Shown piece after piece: positions 1-6,095 of a stretch of DNA of 13,678 nucleotides (positions are counted from its first letter, which is position 1; each line of letters opens with the position of its first letter). The notes under the pieces were generated by a model that saw only the letters and a list, made by a program, of their open reading frames with translations, ran no database searches and had not been told where the DNA came from. The position numbers were made by a program, and so were the translations under genes. The stretch spans positions 1 through 13,678 of the forward strand of contig DKDL01000133.1 in NCBI GenBank assembly GCA_002449335.1, written 5' to 3'. Source of the DNA: Succinatimonas sp. UBA6849. GTDB taxonomy: Bacteria; Pseudomonadota; Gammaproteobacteria; Enterobacterales; Succinivibrionaceae.

Positions 1-3
1 AAA

Positions 4-11
4 CACCTCCC
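4..11 (-). promoter_or_regulatory. Strong ribosome binding site of a gene starting outside the window
   Basis: Read on the minus strand the window ends in GGGAGGTG followed by TTT. This is a near-perfect Shine-Dalgarno sequence at the right distance for a start codon one to a few bases beyond position 1. It implies a further minus-strand gene closely downstream of the Bax inhibitor-like gene, about 20 bases after that gene's stop, probably in the same transcript. The start codon itself is not visible, so this is inference from the motif and spacing. Confidence 0.5.
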
Positions 12-35
12 TACTCGATAAATTATCCCAAAAGA

Positions 36-779
36 TTAGTTATCTCTCTTTGATAATAATTTTAAGATCTCAACATATAACCAACAAATGGTTACTAATA
101 ATGAGAATGCATTGTAGTACTCAAAGTACTTTGGTAAACCTTCATCTACGCTTACCTGAATGTTCTCAAAATCTAGAACTAAGCTGAATGCTGCAACAGT
201 GCAAACTACTAATGAAACAATGATTGAGATAGGACCTGTCTGAGGAATTAAGTGAGCTCCAAAGATAGAGAAAATCATGTTTGCAATATAAAGAACGCAG
301 ATTCCACCGATAGCACCAGTGATAATTGAACGGAAACGCTGTGTAGGAACAATGATCTTAAACTTCCATAAAGCAAGCATAGTCATTACTACAACAAAGG
401 TAGACATTACAGCAGTTGAAACAATACCGTGGTATTGAATCTCAAAAATGCCTGATAGAGAACCTAAAGCACCACCTTCTAAAACAGCATAGATTGGAGC
501 TGTGATAGGTGCTGTAGTTGGCTTGAAGATAGTTACTAAAGCTACGATAAAGCCTAGAATTACTGAACCTAGCATTAAGCCGTTAGGTACCTGACCTGTA
601 GCATAAACAGAGTTCATGGTGTAATTCATTGCAAAGTAGCCAATGATCAGGGTTAGTGCTACTAACACGATTGACTTGGTAGTAGTACCAGAAATGGTTG
701 CACCAGCTTCAGTTCCACCGAAGTTGTATACACCTGCATTTTTTCTGATGACAGAGATGGCAGGATTTGATGATTGCAT
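36..779 (-). CDS. Bax inhibitor-1/YccA-like integral membrane protein
   Basis: A 247-residue polytopic inner-membrane protein of the bacterial BI-1/YccA-like group. Family members are put forward as ion or pH-responsive channels or regulators of membrane proteolysis; the substrate here is unknown. About seven hydrophobic segments are visible, near residues 35-53, 65-83, 92-112, 118-138, 150-172, 182-202 and 220-241. Family hallmarks are the N-terminal SNPA and the pattern ATISGTTTK before the first helix, and the C-terminal pattern YYNAFSLLVTICWLYVEIL before a short basic tail. The start at 779 is chosen over an in-frame ATG at 803 because AAGGAG lies five bases before 779, whereas 803 would place this site inside the gene. 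It is transcribed divergently from ung across a 193-base gap. Confidence 0.85.
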   Translation of the reverse strand: MQSSNPAISVIRKNAGVYNFGGTEAGATISGTTTKSIVLVALTLIIGYFAMNYTMNSVYATGQVPNGLMLGSVILGFIVALVTIFKPTTAPITAPIYAVLEGGALGSLSGIFEIQYHGIVSTAVMSTFVVVMTMLALWKFKIIVPTQRFRSIITGAIGGICVLYIANMIFSIFGAHLIPQTGPISIIVSLVVCTVAAFSLVLDFENIQVSVDEGLPKYFEYYNAFSLLVTICWLYVEILKLLSKRDN

Positions 780-887
780 TTGAGTCTCCTTAAAAGAAAG
801 CATAATCTGCGTAAATTTTGTTATTCTTACAGATCACAGACAGTAATGCATGAATTCTTGGCATTTATTTCACACATTCTAAATGTC

Positions 888-893
888 ATTATA
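888..893 (-). promoter_or_regulatory. Possible -10 element for the BI-1-like gene
   Basis: The minus strand reads TATAAT here, a perfect -10 hexamer about 108 bases before the start codon at 779. No good -35 hexamer sits at 16-18 bases, so the call rests on one hexamer in an AT-rich gap. The rest of the divergent gap (780-972) shows no convincing ung promoter or operator. Confidence 0.25.
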
Positions 894-972
894 CAATACA
901 ACATTATCCTTATATAAAACTTAGTTCGATATATATTATTAAGTGATTGAAATAACCTAATTTGGAGCAGAC

Positions 973-1662
973 ATGGCAAGCTGGAAAGATATTATTGGAC
1001 CATTAAAAAACACAGAAACCTTTAAACATGCATATGCTTTTCAAAAAGCTAGAAGAGAAGCTGGAATAGAGGTCTTTCCTCCTCAAAAGGATATCTTTAA
1101 TGCCTTTGCCTATACTCCTTTTGATAAGTTAAAGGTAGTAATACTAGGACAGGATCCTTATCAGACACCTGGTTTTGCTATGGGACTGTCATTCTCAGTT
1201 AATGTTGGTATTGAGATCCCCCGTTCTTTGCAGAATATCTACAAAGAACTTACTACAGATATTCCAGGCTTTCAGGCTCCAGATCATGGCAATTTAATCC
1301 CATGGGCAAGACAGGGCGTGCTTTTATTAAACTCTGTTTTAACTGTAGACAGTGGAGAGTCCAATTCTCATCAACACCAAGGATGGGAAGAGTTCACTGA
1401 CGGAGTGATAAGAGCTATAAATGATAGATGCGAGAATATAGTCTTTTTACTTTGGGGTAAACCTGCCCAGCAAAAAGGTGCGCAAATTGATCTATTTAAA
1501 CATTGCGTTTTAAAGGCTGCACATCCAAGTCCACTTTCTGCAAGTCGCGGTTTCTTCGGTTGTCATCATTTTTCTGCTGCAAATAAGTATCTAATTGCCC
1601 ATCACAAGAAGCCAATTGACTGGCAGTTACCATTACATTTGGATGGTACTGAAGAGCTTTAA
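973..1662 (+). CDS. ung: Uracil-DNA glycosylase (family 1)
   Basis: Removes uracil from DNA by cleaving the N-glycosidic bond, starting base excision repair in the cytoplasm. The 229-residue length is normal for family 1. Visible motifs are the water-activating loop GQDPY (residues 59-63, catalytic D61, Y63 excluding thymine), the uracil-contacting LLLNS with N120, and the minor-groove intercalation loop HPSPLSASRGFFG starting at the catalytic H184. The residue after DPY is Q64 where most family members, including the E. coli enzyme, have His. The start ATG is preceded by GGAG at normal spacing. The gene is monocistronic: its upstream neighbour is divergent and the next coding sequence downstream is convergent. 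No GC-rich terminator follows the stop directly. Confidence 0.97.
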   Translation: MASWKDIIGPLKNTETFKHAYAFQKARREAGIEVFPPQKDIFNAFAYTPFDKLKVVILGQDPYQTPGFAMGLSFSVNVGIEIPRSLQNIYKELTTDIPGFQAPDHGNLIPWARQGVLLLNSVLTVDSGESNSHQHQGWEEFTDGVIRAINDRCENIVFLLWGKPAQQKGAQIDLFKHCVLKAAHPSPLSASRGFFGCHHFSAANKYLIAHHKKPIDWQLPLHLDGTEEL

Positions 1663-1830
1663 TGCTTGATTATTACAGACATTATTTAAAAAGATGTTTA
1701 ATATAATATTTGTAATATATTCAATCTTGAGGGTATTAGGGATAAAAGTAAAATAATATGAAACCGGTTACAATGAATTTAAATATTATTTTTAAAATGT
1801 GATCTGTACATAATTTTATTCCGCAAACAG

Positions 1831-1854
1831 AAAATGTGAGAAATATCACATTTT
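1831..1854 (+). promoter_or_regulatory. Perfect CRP (cAMP receptor protein) binding site
   Basis: The sequence AAAATGTGA-N6-TCACATTTT is a perfect 24-bp palindrome, with both TGTGA and TCACA half-sites intact and A/T flanks, matching the enterobacterial CRP consensus. Its centre (1842.5) lies exactly 41.5 bases upstream of the start predicted from the extended -10 at 1869-1877, the class II activator position in which CRP overlaps the -35 region. A second, poorer site with a perfect left half (AAATGTGATCT) lies at 1795-1816. No CRP gene is in the window; conservation of the CRP recognition code is assumed from the class. Confidence 0.8.
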
Positions 1855-1868
1855 GCGTAGGGTGATTT

Positions 1869-1877
1869 TGCTATTAT
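1869..1877 (+). promoter_or_regulatory. Extended -10 promoter of a CRP-dependent transcript
   Basis: TGCTATTAT matches the extended -10 form TGnTATAAT with one mismatch. The hexamer occupies 1872-1877, and six bases later is a purine, G1884, as the likely first base. The matching -35 position (1849-1854, CATTTT) is poor and lies inside the CRP palindrome, as expected of an activator-dependent class II promoter. No plus-strand gene follows: the next coding sequences, from 2100, are on the minus strand. Confidence 0.65.
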
Positions 1878-1883
1878 GACGTT

Positions 1884-1994
1884 GCTATGTAGTTTAGATG
1901 GTTTTCATTCCCCAAATGAACCATTAAGATGATAGCTTTCATAAAGGTGAATTGACAGCTGTGTGCACTTCTTTTTCGCACACAGCCTTATTCT
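1884..1994 (+). ncRNA. Candidate CRP-activated small RNA, about 110 nt
   Basis: The transcript expected from the CRP-dependent promoter runs from about G1884 through a strong hairpin ending at 1986 and a short pyrimidine-rich tail. Three elements fold locally: a bulged stem 1900-1909/1915-1922 presenting a CCCCA loop, a small CTTT/AAAG hairpin at 1936-1946, and a 9-bp GC-containing stem 1958-1966/1978-1986. The only ORF of note is a ten-codon frame at 1898-1927 with no ribosome binding site, so the RNA looks non-coding. The C-rich loop could pair with G-rich ribosome binding sites, which is speculative. CRP-controlled small RNAs such as CyaR and Spot 42 are known in related bacteria; I see no sequence match to either. 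The tail CTTATTCT is weak for intrinsic termination, so the 3' end could instead lie near 2074. Confidence 0.5.
1958..1994 (+). terminator. GC-containing hairpin at the 3' end of the candidate small RNA
   Basis: GCTGTGTGC at 1958-1966 pairs perfectly with GCACACAGC at 1978-1986 around an 11-base pyrimidine-rich loop. The following bases CTTATTCT contain five T in eight, so this is an imperfect intrinsic terminator. On the minus strand the stem is followed by TGTCAATTC, which is not T-rich. Confidence 0.45.
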
Positions 1995-2040
1995 AAAAAA
2001 TCCTTCCTTACAAATAATCCTTTGATTTAATTGAATAATA

Positions 2041-2074
2041 TATAAAACAGTTTTGTTCCTGTTTTGTATTTTCT
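2041..2074 (+). terminator. Terminator hairpin between convergent transcripts, possibly bidirectional
   Basis: TATAAAACAG (2041-2050) pairs with CTGTTTTGTA (2059-2068), ten pairs with one G-T wobble, around the loop TTTTGTTC. It is followed on the plus strand by TTTTCTT. On the minus strand it lies about 30 bases past the pseG stop and is followed by an AT-rich run, so it may also end the flrA-pse operon. The stem is AT-rich and probably of moderate strength. Confidence 0.5.
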
Positions 2075-2099
2075 TGAGTTTGTTGTTGTTAACGTGTGT

Positions 2100-3107
2100 T
2101 TAATCTATTGTTAACAATTCTTTGATTCTTTTCACAACATTCAAAATGCCATTTTTAGAATAGAGCTTTTGGCAATTATGTGTGTAAATTGATCTATTTG
2201 CGGATAATTTTTGCAAAGTTGCGTTTACTAGGGTGGGATCTTTTAATTCACTGACTTTAAGGCACTCTCCTAGGTTGTATTTTCTGATAAGGTCGCATAC
2301 TCCTTTTTGGTTGTCAGCAATCTCAACTACGATTGAAGGAATACCTGCTACATTACGCTCGGTGTTCATACCTCCTGCAGCCCCAATAGCGTAGTCAATT
2401 TTGGAGAAAAGATCTGGCATATCAGAGCAGTGTCTTTGTACTGTTGTGTTGGGTAAATTTTTTAGAAGCTCAACTATTTTGTCATGATCAGGATTGGACA
2501 TGCCTGAGAGAATTGTAAATTCGTAGTATTTGTAAAGAAGTCCAGCTTTAATAGCTATGGCTGTATTAAGACAAGCATGGGCTGGATCTGAGCCTCCAAA
2601 GTTTACTAAAACACGTGGAAGACCTGAGATTGATGGAGTATGAATGAGATTCCCAAAAGCTTCTTTTACATAGTTATATTCTTTGCCTACACAGAGAATA
2701 CAGTCTTTGTTTACAAGATGTTGGTACTCTTGAGGTTCTCTTAATACCCATGCATCTACGAGCATATGGCATTGATGCTTTCTATTAACCAGATCATCTA
2801 TGACTACAACCTTTGTATAAGGGTAGATCTTTTCTTCAAAAGAACGGTCTAGATAATAATGATCTACGATACACAGAGCAGGAGATAACATTAGTACAGA
2901 CTCTGCAAGATTTTCCTTTGGAGCAACTTTAATGGTAGAGAACTCTGTGCAGAGGGGGATGAGTGCACGAGATAGTGAGTCAGCAACTAAGCACAGATTG
3001 TAATCTTTAAAGTAATTTAAGATACTTTTAACTCTCATCAAGTGACCGGTGCCAATGATTTCATCAGCCTTTAGAACTGCCACTATAGTAGATCTATTCT
3101 CTGTCAT
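2100..3107 (-). CDS. pseG: PseG: UDP-2,4-diacetamido-2,4,6-trideoxy-beta-L-altropyranose hydrolase
   Basis: Cytoplasmic enzyme of the pseudaminic acid pathway. It releases UDP from the diacetamido-altrose intermediate to give the free sugar that PseI condenses with phosphoenolpyruvate. The 335-residue protein is a GT-B-like two-domain hydrolase. The N-terminal ADEIIGTGHLMR (residues 14-25) carries the catalytic His (H22 here, corresponding to H17 of Campylobacter PseG). The C-terminal domain opens with VNFGGSDP (168-174) and has the nucleotide-binding stretch IGAAGGMNTERNVAGIPSI (241-259) with E250. The length is single-domain, so there is no fused PseH acetyltransferase. It is last in the operon, 26 bases after pseF; no clear Shine-Dalgarno precedes the ATG, so expression may depend on coupling to pseF. 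Confidence 0.88.
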   Translation of the reverse strand: MTENRSTIVAVLKADEIIGTGHLMRVKSILNYFKDYNLCLVADSLSRALIPLCTEFSTIKVAPKENLAESVLMLSPALCIVDHYYLDRSFEEKIYPYTKVVVIDDLVNRKHQCHMLVDAWVLREPQEYQHLVNKDCILCVGKEYNYVKEAFGNLIHTPSISGLPRVLVNFGGSDPAHACLNTAIAIKAGLLYKYYEFTILSGMSNPDHDKIVELLKNLPNTTVQRHCSDMPDLFSKIDYAIGAAGGMNTERNVAGIPSIVVEIADNQKGVCDLIRKYNLGECLKVSELKDPTLVNATLQKLSANRSIYTHNCQKLYSKNGILNVVKRIKELLTID

Positions 3108-3133
3108 ATTTGTATTAAAAGTTATTTTAAGAA

Positions 3134-3826
3134 CTAATCTAAATGTAAGGTTTCCACAGCTTTAGCCAGAGCACAAGCATAATCCCAATCCTCAGGAGTA
3201 TCGATATCGATCACGCGGTGGCGAGGCATAGCATAGCCTAGAGACTGGTACCCATGAGAGTCTTCAAAACAGGATTGATCATAAAAATAGAACAGACCGC
3301 AGTCCTGGTAGCACTTTTGCAGATCCTGTGATCTCATAGGAGCATATTTAGGCTCTCTATATGAGAGAACACCATTGTCATCTTTTACAAAGGCTCTTTG
3401 GATAGGGAAAGGAAATTCACAAATACTGATAACTGACTTTGCCTGAGTCTTAGTCATTAAAGCATAAGCTTCCTGTAAATGCTTTGCTTTTAGCAATGGA
3501 GCGGTAGCATAGATACAGCAGACTGTGTCCAATGATGTAAATGAGTCTTTTAATCTTAAATAGGCATCTTTGACGACGGCAAAGGTACCAGTAAAGTCAT
3601 CCGCTAGAGACTTGTCTCTTAAAAATGGAACTTCTGCTCCATATTCTTTGGCAACAGTTGCAATCTTTTCGTCATCAGTTGAAACTACAACTTTATCAAA
3701 GAGTTTGCTGTCAACAGCTGCCTTTATGGAGTAGCTGATTAAAGGAGCACCATTGAACTCTTTAATGTTCTTTAAAGGAATTCTTTTAGATCCGCCACGA
3801 GCTGGGATAACTGCAATTTTACTCAT
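3134..3826 (-). CDS. pseF: PseF: pseudaminic acid cytidylyltransferase (CMP-pseudaminic acid synthetase)
   Basis: Activates pseudaminic acid with CTP to CMP-Pse, the donor used by flagellin glycosyltransferases. The 230 residues show the cytidylyltransferase fold of the NeuA/KdsB type: the nucleotide-binding loop IPARGGSKRIPLKNI (residues 7-21), VVVSTDDEKIATVA in the middle of the N-terminal half, and the C-terminal DIDTPEDWDYA metal and sugar region. Closeness to PseF rather than NeuA is judged mainly from context, since PseB, PseC and PseG are neighbours. It starts 61 bases after the pseC stop, with AAGG nine bases before the ATG; the gap contains a 7-bp inverted repeat. Confidence 0.9.
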   Translation of the reverse strand: MSKIAVIPARGGSKRIPLKNIKEFNGAPLISYSIKAAVDSKLFDKVVVSTDDEKIATVAKEYGAEVPFLRDKSLADDFTGTFAVVKDAYLRLKDSFTSLDTVCCIYATAPLLKAKHLQEAYALMTKTQAKSVISICEFPFPIQRAFVKDDNGVLSYREPKYAPMRSQDLQKCYQDCGLFYFYDQSCFEDSHGYQSLGYAMPRHRVIDIDTPEDWDYACALAKAVETLHLD

Positions 3827-3862
3827 TTGATGATGCCTTACTTTATCTATATACCTGTAGTA

Positions 3863-3889
3863 AACGCTCGTTTATTTGATTAGAGCGTT
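3863..3889 (-). repeat. Inverted repeat at the pseC/pseF junction
   Basis: AACGCTC (3863-3869) and GAGCGTT (3883-3889) form a 7-bp stem with a 13-base loop that overlaps the pseC stop codon. No T-run follows on the minus strand, so it is not a clear terminator. It could stabilise or process the mRNA between pseC and pseF; its function is unknown. Confidence 0.35.
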
Positions 3890-5048
3890 ACTCATTTAAG
3901 TTATCGACTACGCTTTGAAGGGTGGCTGCTACCATCTGCATATCAAGTTTCTTTAAATTTGGATATAAAGGAATTGATAGAGTATGTTTAAAGAAATACT
4001 CTGCACCATTAAGAGTTGGGTAATTTTTTAACTTTTTGTAGTATGGATGATCATAAATTGGTAAATAGTGAATTTGCACACCGATACCACGTGATCTTAA
4101 AGTTTTATAGACGGTATCTCTAAAGTCACCTTTGATACCTACCTGATACAGATGCCAGGAGCTAATAGATTCTGGAGAATCAGCCACAGGTAAGGTTAAA
4201 TTCTCATTGTCACCTAAGAGATCCTGATAGTCTCTTGCTATCTCGCGGCGTTTTCTTAAGAACTCATCGACTTTAGCTAATTGAGAAATACCTAAGGCTG
4301 CCTGCAGATCAGATAAGCGGTAGTTAAAGCCTAAATCCTGCATTTCATAATAGTATGCAGGCATTTCTTTGTTCTCAAGTGCCTCAAGATTATGCTCAAT
4401 ACCATGAGTTGAGAATTTACGCATGGTCTTATAAAACTTTTCGTTGTTTGTAAGACACATGCCACCTTCTGCGGTGGTAATGATTTTAACTGGATGGAAA
4501 CTTAAGACCGTGATATCAGAGAACCTGCATGAGCCTATCATGGTGTCATGATAGATAGAGCCAAAGGCATGAGCTGCATCTTCGATGAGGTAGAAACCAT
4601 ATTTAGCTTTAAGCGCGGCTATTCTCTCTAAATCCACAGCACGACCTGAGAGGTGAACTGCAACAACAACTTTAGGAAGTTTATGCTCTTTGTCAGCTTC
4701 AATTAGCATCTGCTCTAAGCAATCTACATCAAGATTACCGGTATATTTATCAACATCGATAAAATCTACATCGGCTCCCTGATAACGGGCGCAGTTAGCT
4801 GATGCTACAAAGCTGATGGCACTTACAAAGACCCTGTCACCTTTACCAACGCCTAAGGCAATCATCGCAAGATGCAGAGCTGAAGTACAGGAATTAACCC
4901 CTACAGCAAAGCTAGCACCAGTATAGGTGCAAACTTTGTCTTCAAATTCGGTAATTTTAGGACCGCAAGTGAGAAATGGAGAAGTAAGAACATCTCTTAC
5001 AGCCTCCAGATCATCATATTCAATTGTCTGAGTGCTGTAAGGTATCAT
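3888..5048 (-). CDS. pseC: PseC: UDP-4-amino-4,6-dideoxy-N-acetyl-beta-L-altrosamine transaminase
   Basis: PLP-dependent aminotransferase of the DegT/DnrJ/EryC1/StrS family. It transfers an amino group, typically from glutamate, to C4 of the keto sugar made by PseB. The 386-residue length is normal. Visible signatures are the N-terminal PFLTCGPKITEFE, the PLP phosphate region NSCTSALHLA (52-61), the cofactor-contacting EDAAHAFGS (156-164, D157) and the Schiff-base lysine in SFHPVKIITTAEGG (K188). The C-terminal GIGVQIHYLPIYDHPYYK is typical of sugar aminotransferases of this family. Its ATG directly abuts the pseB stop (TAA then ATG), and AGGA seven bases upstream lies inside pseB, so the two genes are likely translationally coupled. 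Confidence 0.93.
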   Translation of the reverse strand: MIPYSTQTIEYDDLEAVRDVLTSPFLTCGPKITEFEDKVCTYTGASFAVGVNSCTSALHLAMIALGVGKGDRVFVSAISFVASANCARYQGADVDFIDVDKYTGNLDVDCLEQMLIEADKEHKLPKVVVAVHLSGRAVDLERIAALKAKYGFYLIEDAAHAFGSIYHDTMIGSCRFSDITVLSFHPVKIITTAEGGMCLTNNEKFYKTMRKFSTHGIEHNLEALENKEMPAYYYEMQDLGFNYRLSDLQAALGISQLAKVDEFLRKRREIARDYQDLLGDNENLTLPVADSPESISSWHLYQVGIKGDFRDTVYKTLRSRGIGVQIHYLPIYDHPYYKKLKNYPTLNGAEYFFKHTLSIPLYPNLKKLDMQMVAATLQSVVDNLNE

Positions 5049-6086
5049 TTACTTTTCCTGCTTTTGTAAGAAGTCTTTAATTTGTTCGACGTTTAGGAAG
5101 TTAGGATTATTCTTTGAATTGTATTCAAAGCCAAGTTCAACAGTCTTTCCTGTTTCGCCTAACACTGTGGTCTTATAGCAGTCAGATGATCTGCTGTTAA
5201 AGGTAATTGAAGGGCGAATGATAAAGAAATCATTAAACTCAATTACATGCATTGAATCATCTTTAGGACACATCAGTTCGTGGATCTTTTCACCAGGACG
5301 AATGCCTACTTCCTTTTGAGGAATATTAGGTGCGATAGCTGTAGCTAAATCCACGATATTGATTGAAGGGATCTTAGGTACAAAAACTTCACCGCCGTGC
5401 ATTCTGACTAAGGTCTTTAATACGAAGTTAACACCCTGTTCTAGTGAGATCCAGAAACGGGTCATCTTCATATCAGTAATAGGAATGAACTCTGCGTTTT
5501 CAGCTAATAACTTCTTAAAGAAAGGTACTACAGAACCGCGTGAACCTGAAACATTTCCGTAGCGTACAACGGCAAATCTGGTTCTGCCTGGACCTACTAA
5601 GTTATTTGCTGCTGTGAATAACTTGTCTGAGCACAGCTTGGTAGCTCCATAGAGGTTAATAGGATTGGCAGCTTTATCAGTTGAAAGGGCAACTACTTTT
5701 TCAATGTCATTGGCCATAGCGGCTTCAATAACATTTTCAGCGCCGTTGATATTGGTCTTAATACATTCCATTGGATTGTATTCAGCAGCAGGAACCTGTT
5801 TGATAGCAGCTGCATGCACAACAATATCAACACCTTTCATTGCAAGGTTTAGTCTTGTAAGATCACGAACGTCACCGATGAAATAGCGCATCTTACTTGA
5901 GTATTTAGCAAGTCGTTGCTGCATTTCATACTGTTTTAATTCGTCTCTTGAATAGACAATAACCTTCTTTACAGGGTACTCATCTAAGACAGTTTTGATG
6001 AATTTGTTACCAAAAGAGCCGGTACCACCTGTAACCAGAATTGTTTTATCTTTTAATAATTCTGAAATTGACTGCTTAATATCCAT
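5049..6086 (-). CDS. pseB: PseB: UDP-N-acetylglucosamine 4,6-dehydratase (inverting)
   Basis: First step of pseudaminic acid synthesis: NADP-dependent 4,6-dehydration and C5 epimerisation of UDP-GlcNAc. It is a short-chain dehydrogenase/reductase-type enzyme of 345 residues from the chosen start. The dinucleotide loop TGGTGSFG is at residues 19-26, HAAAIKQVP near 91-99, and the catalytic STDKAANPINLYGATK gives D137, K138, Y146 and K150, with the spacing seen in FlaA1. The ATG at 6086 is preferred to an in-frame TTG at 6092 because AAGGA lies seven bases before it. That ribosome binding site overlaps the flrA stop (TAAGGA), tying pseB translation to flrA. This is a strong family match. Confidence 0.95.
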   Translation of the reverse strand: MDIKQSISELLKDKTILVTGGTGSFGNKFIKTVLDEYPVKKVIVYSRDELKQYEMQQRLAKYSSKMRYFIGDVRDLTRLNLAMKGVDIVVHAAAIKQVPAAEYNPMECIKTNINGAENVIEAAMANDIEKVVALSTDKAANPINLYGATKLCSDKLFTAANNLVGPGRTRFAVVRYGNVSGSRGSVVPFFKKLLAENAEFIPITDMKMTRFWISLEQGVNFVLKTLVRMHGGEVFVPKIPSINIVDLATAIAPNIPQKEVGIRPGEKIHELMCPKDDSMHVIEFNDFFIIRPSITFNSRSSDCYKTTVLGETGKTVELGFEYNSKNNPNFLNVEQIKDFLQKQEK

Positions 6087-6095
6087 GACCAATCC

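Noticed and set aside
780..803. Earlier ATG (803) for the BI-1-like protein
   Set aside because: It would put the strong AAGGAG site inside the coding region; the ATG at 779 has that site at ideal spacing and matches the family N-terminus.
1898..1927. Ten-codon ORF inside the candidate small RNA
   Set aside because: No Shine-Dalgarno sequence precedes it and half of it lies in a predicted stem. A dual-function RNA cannot be excluded but is not supported.
1952..1957. Perfect TTGACA -35 hexamer inside the candidate small RNA
   Set aside because: No -10-like hexamer lies 15-19 bases downstream, where the sequence is the terminator hairpin.
5359..5886. Two plus-strand open frames (5359-5562 and 5665-5886) inside pseB
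   Set aside because: They lie antisense to a well-conserved enzyme, have no family resemblance or ribosome binding site, and are shadows of the pseB reading frame.
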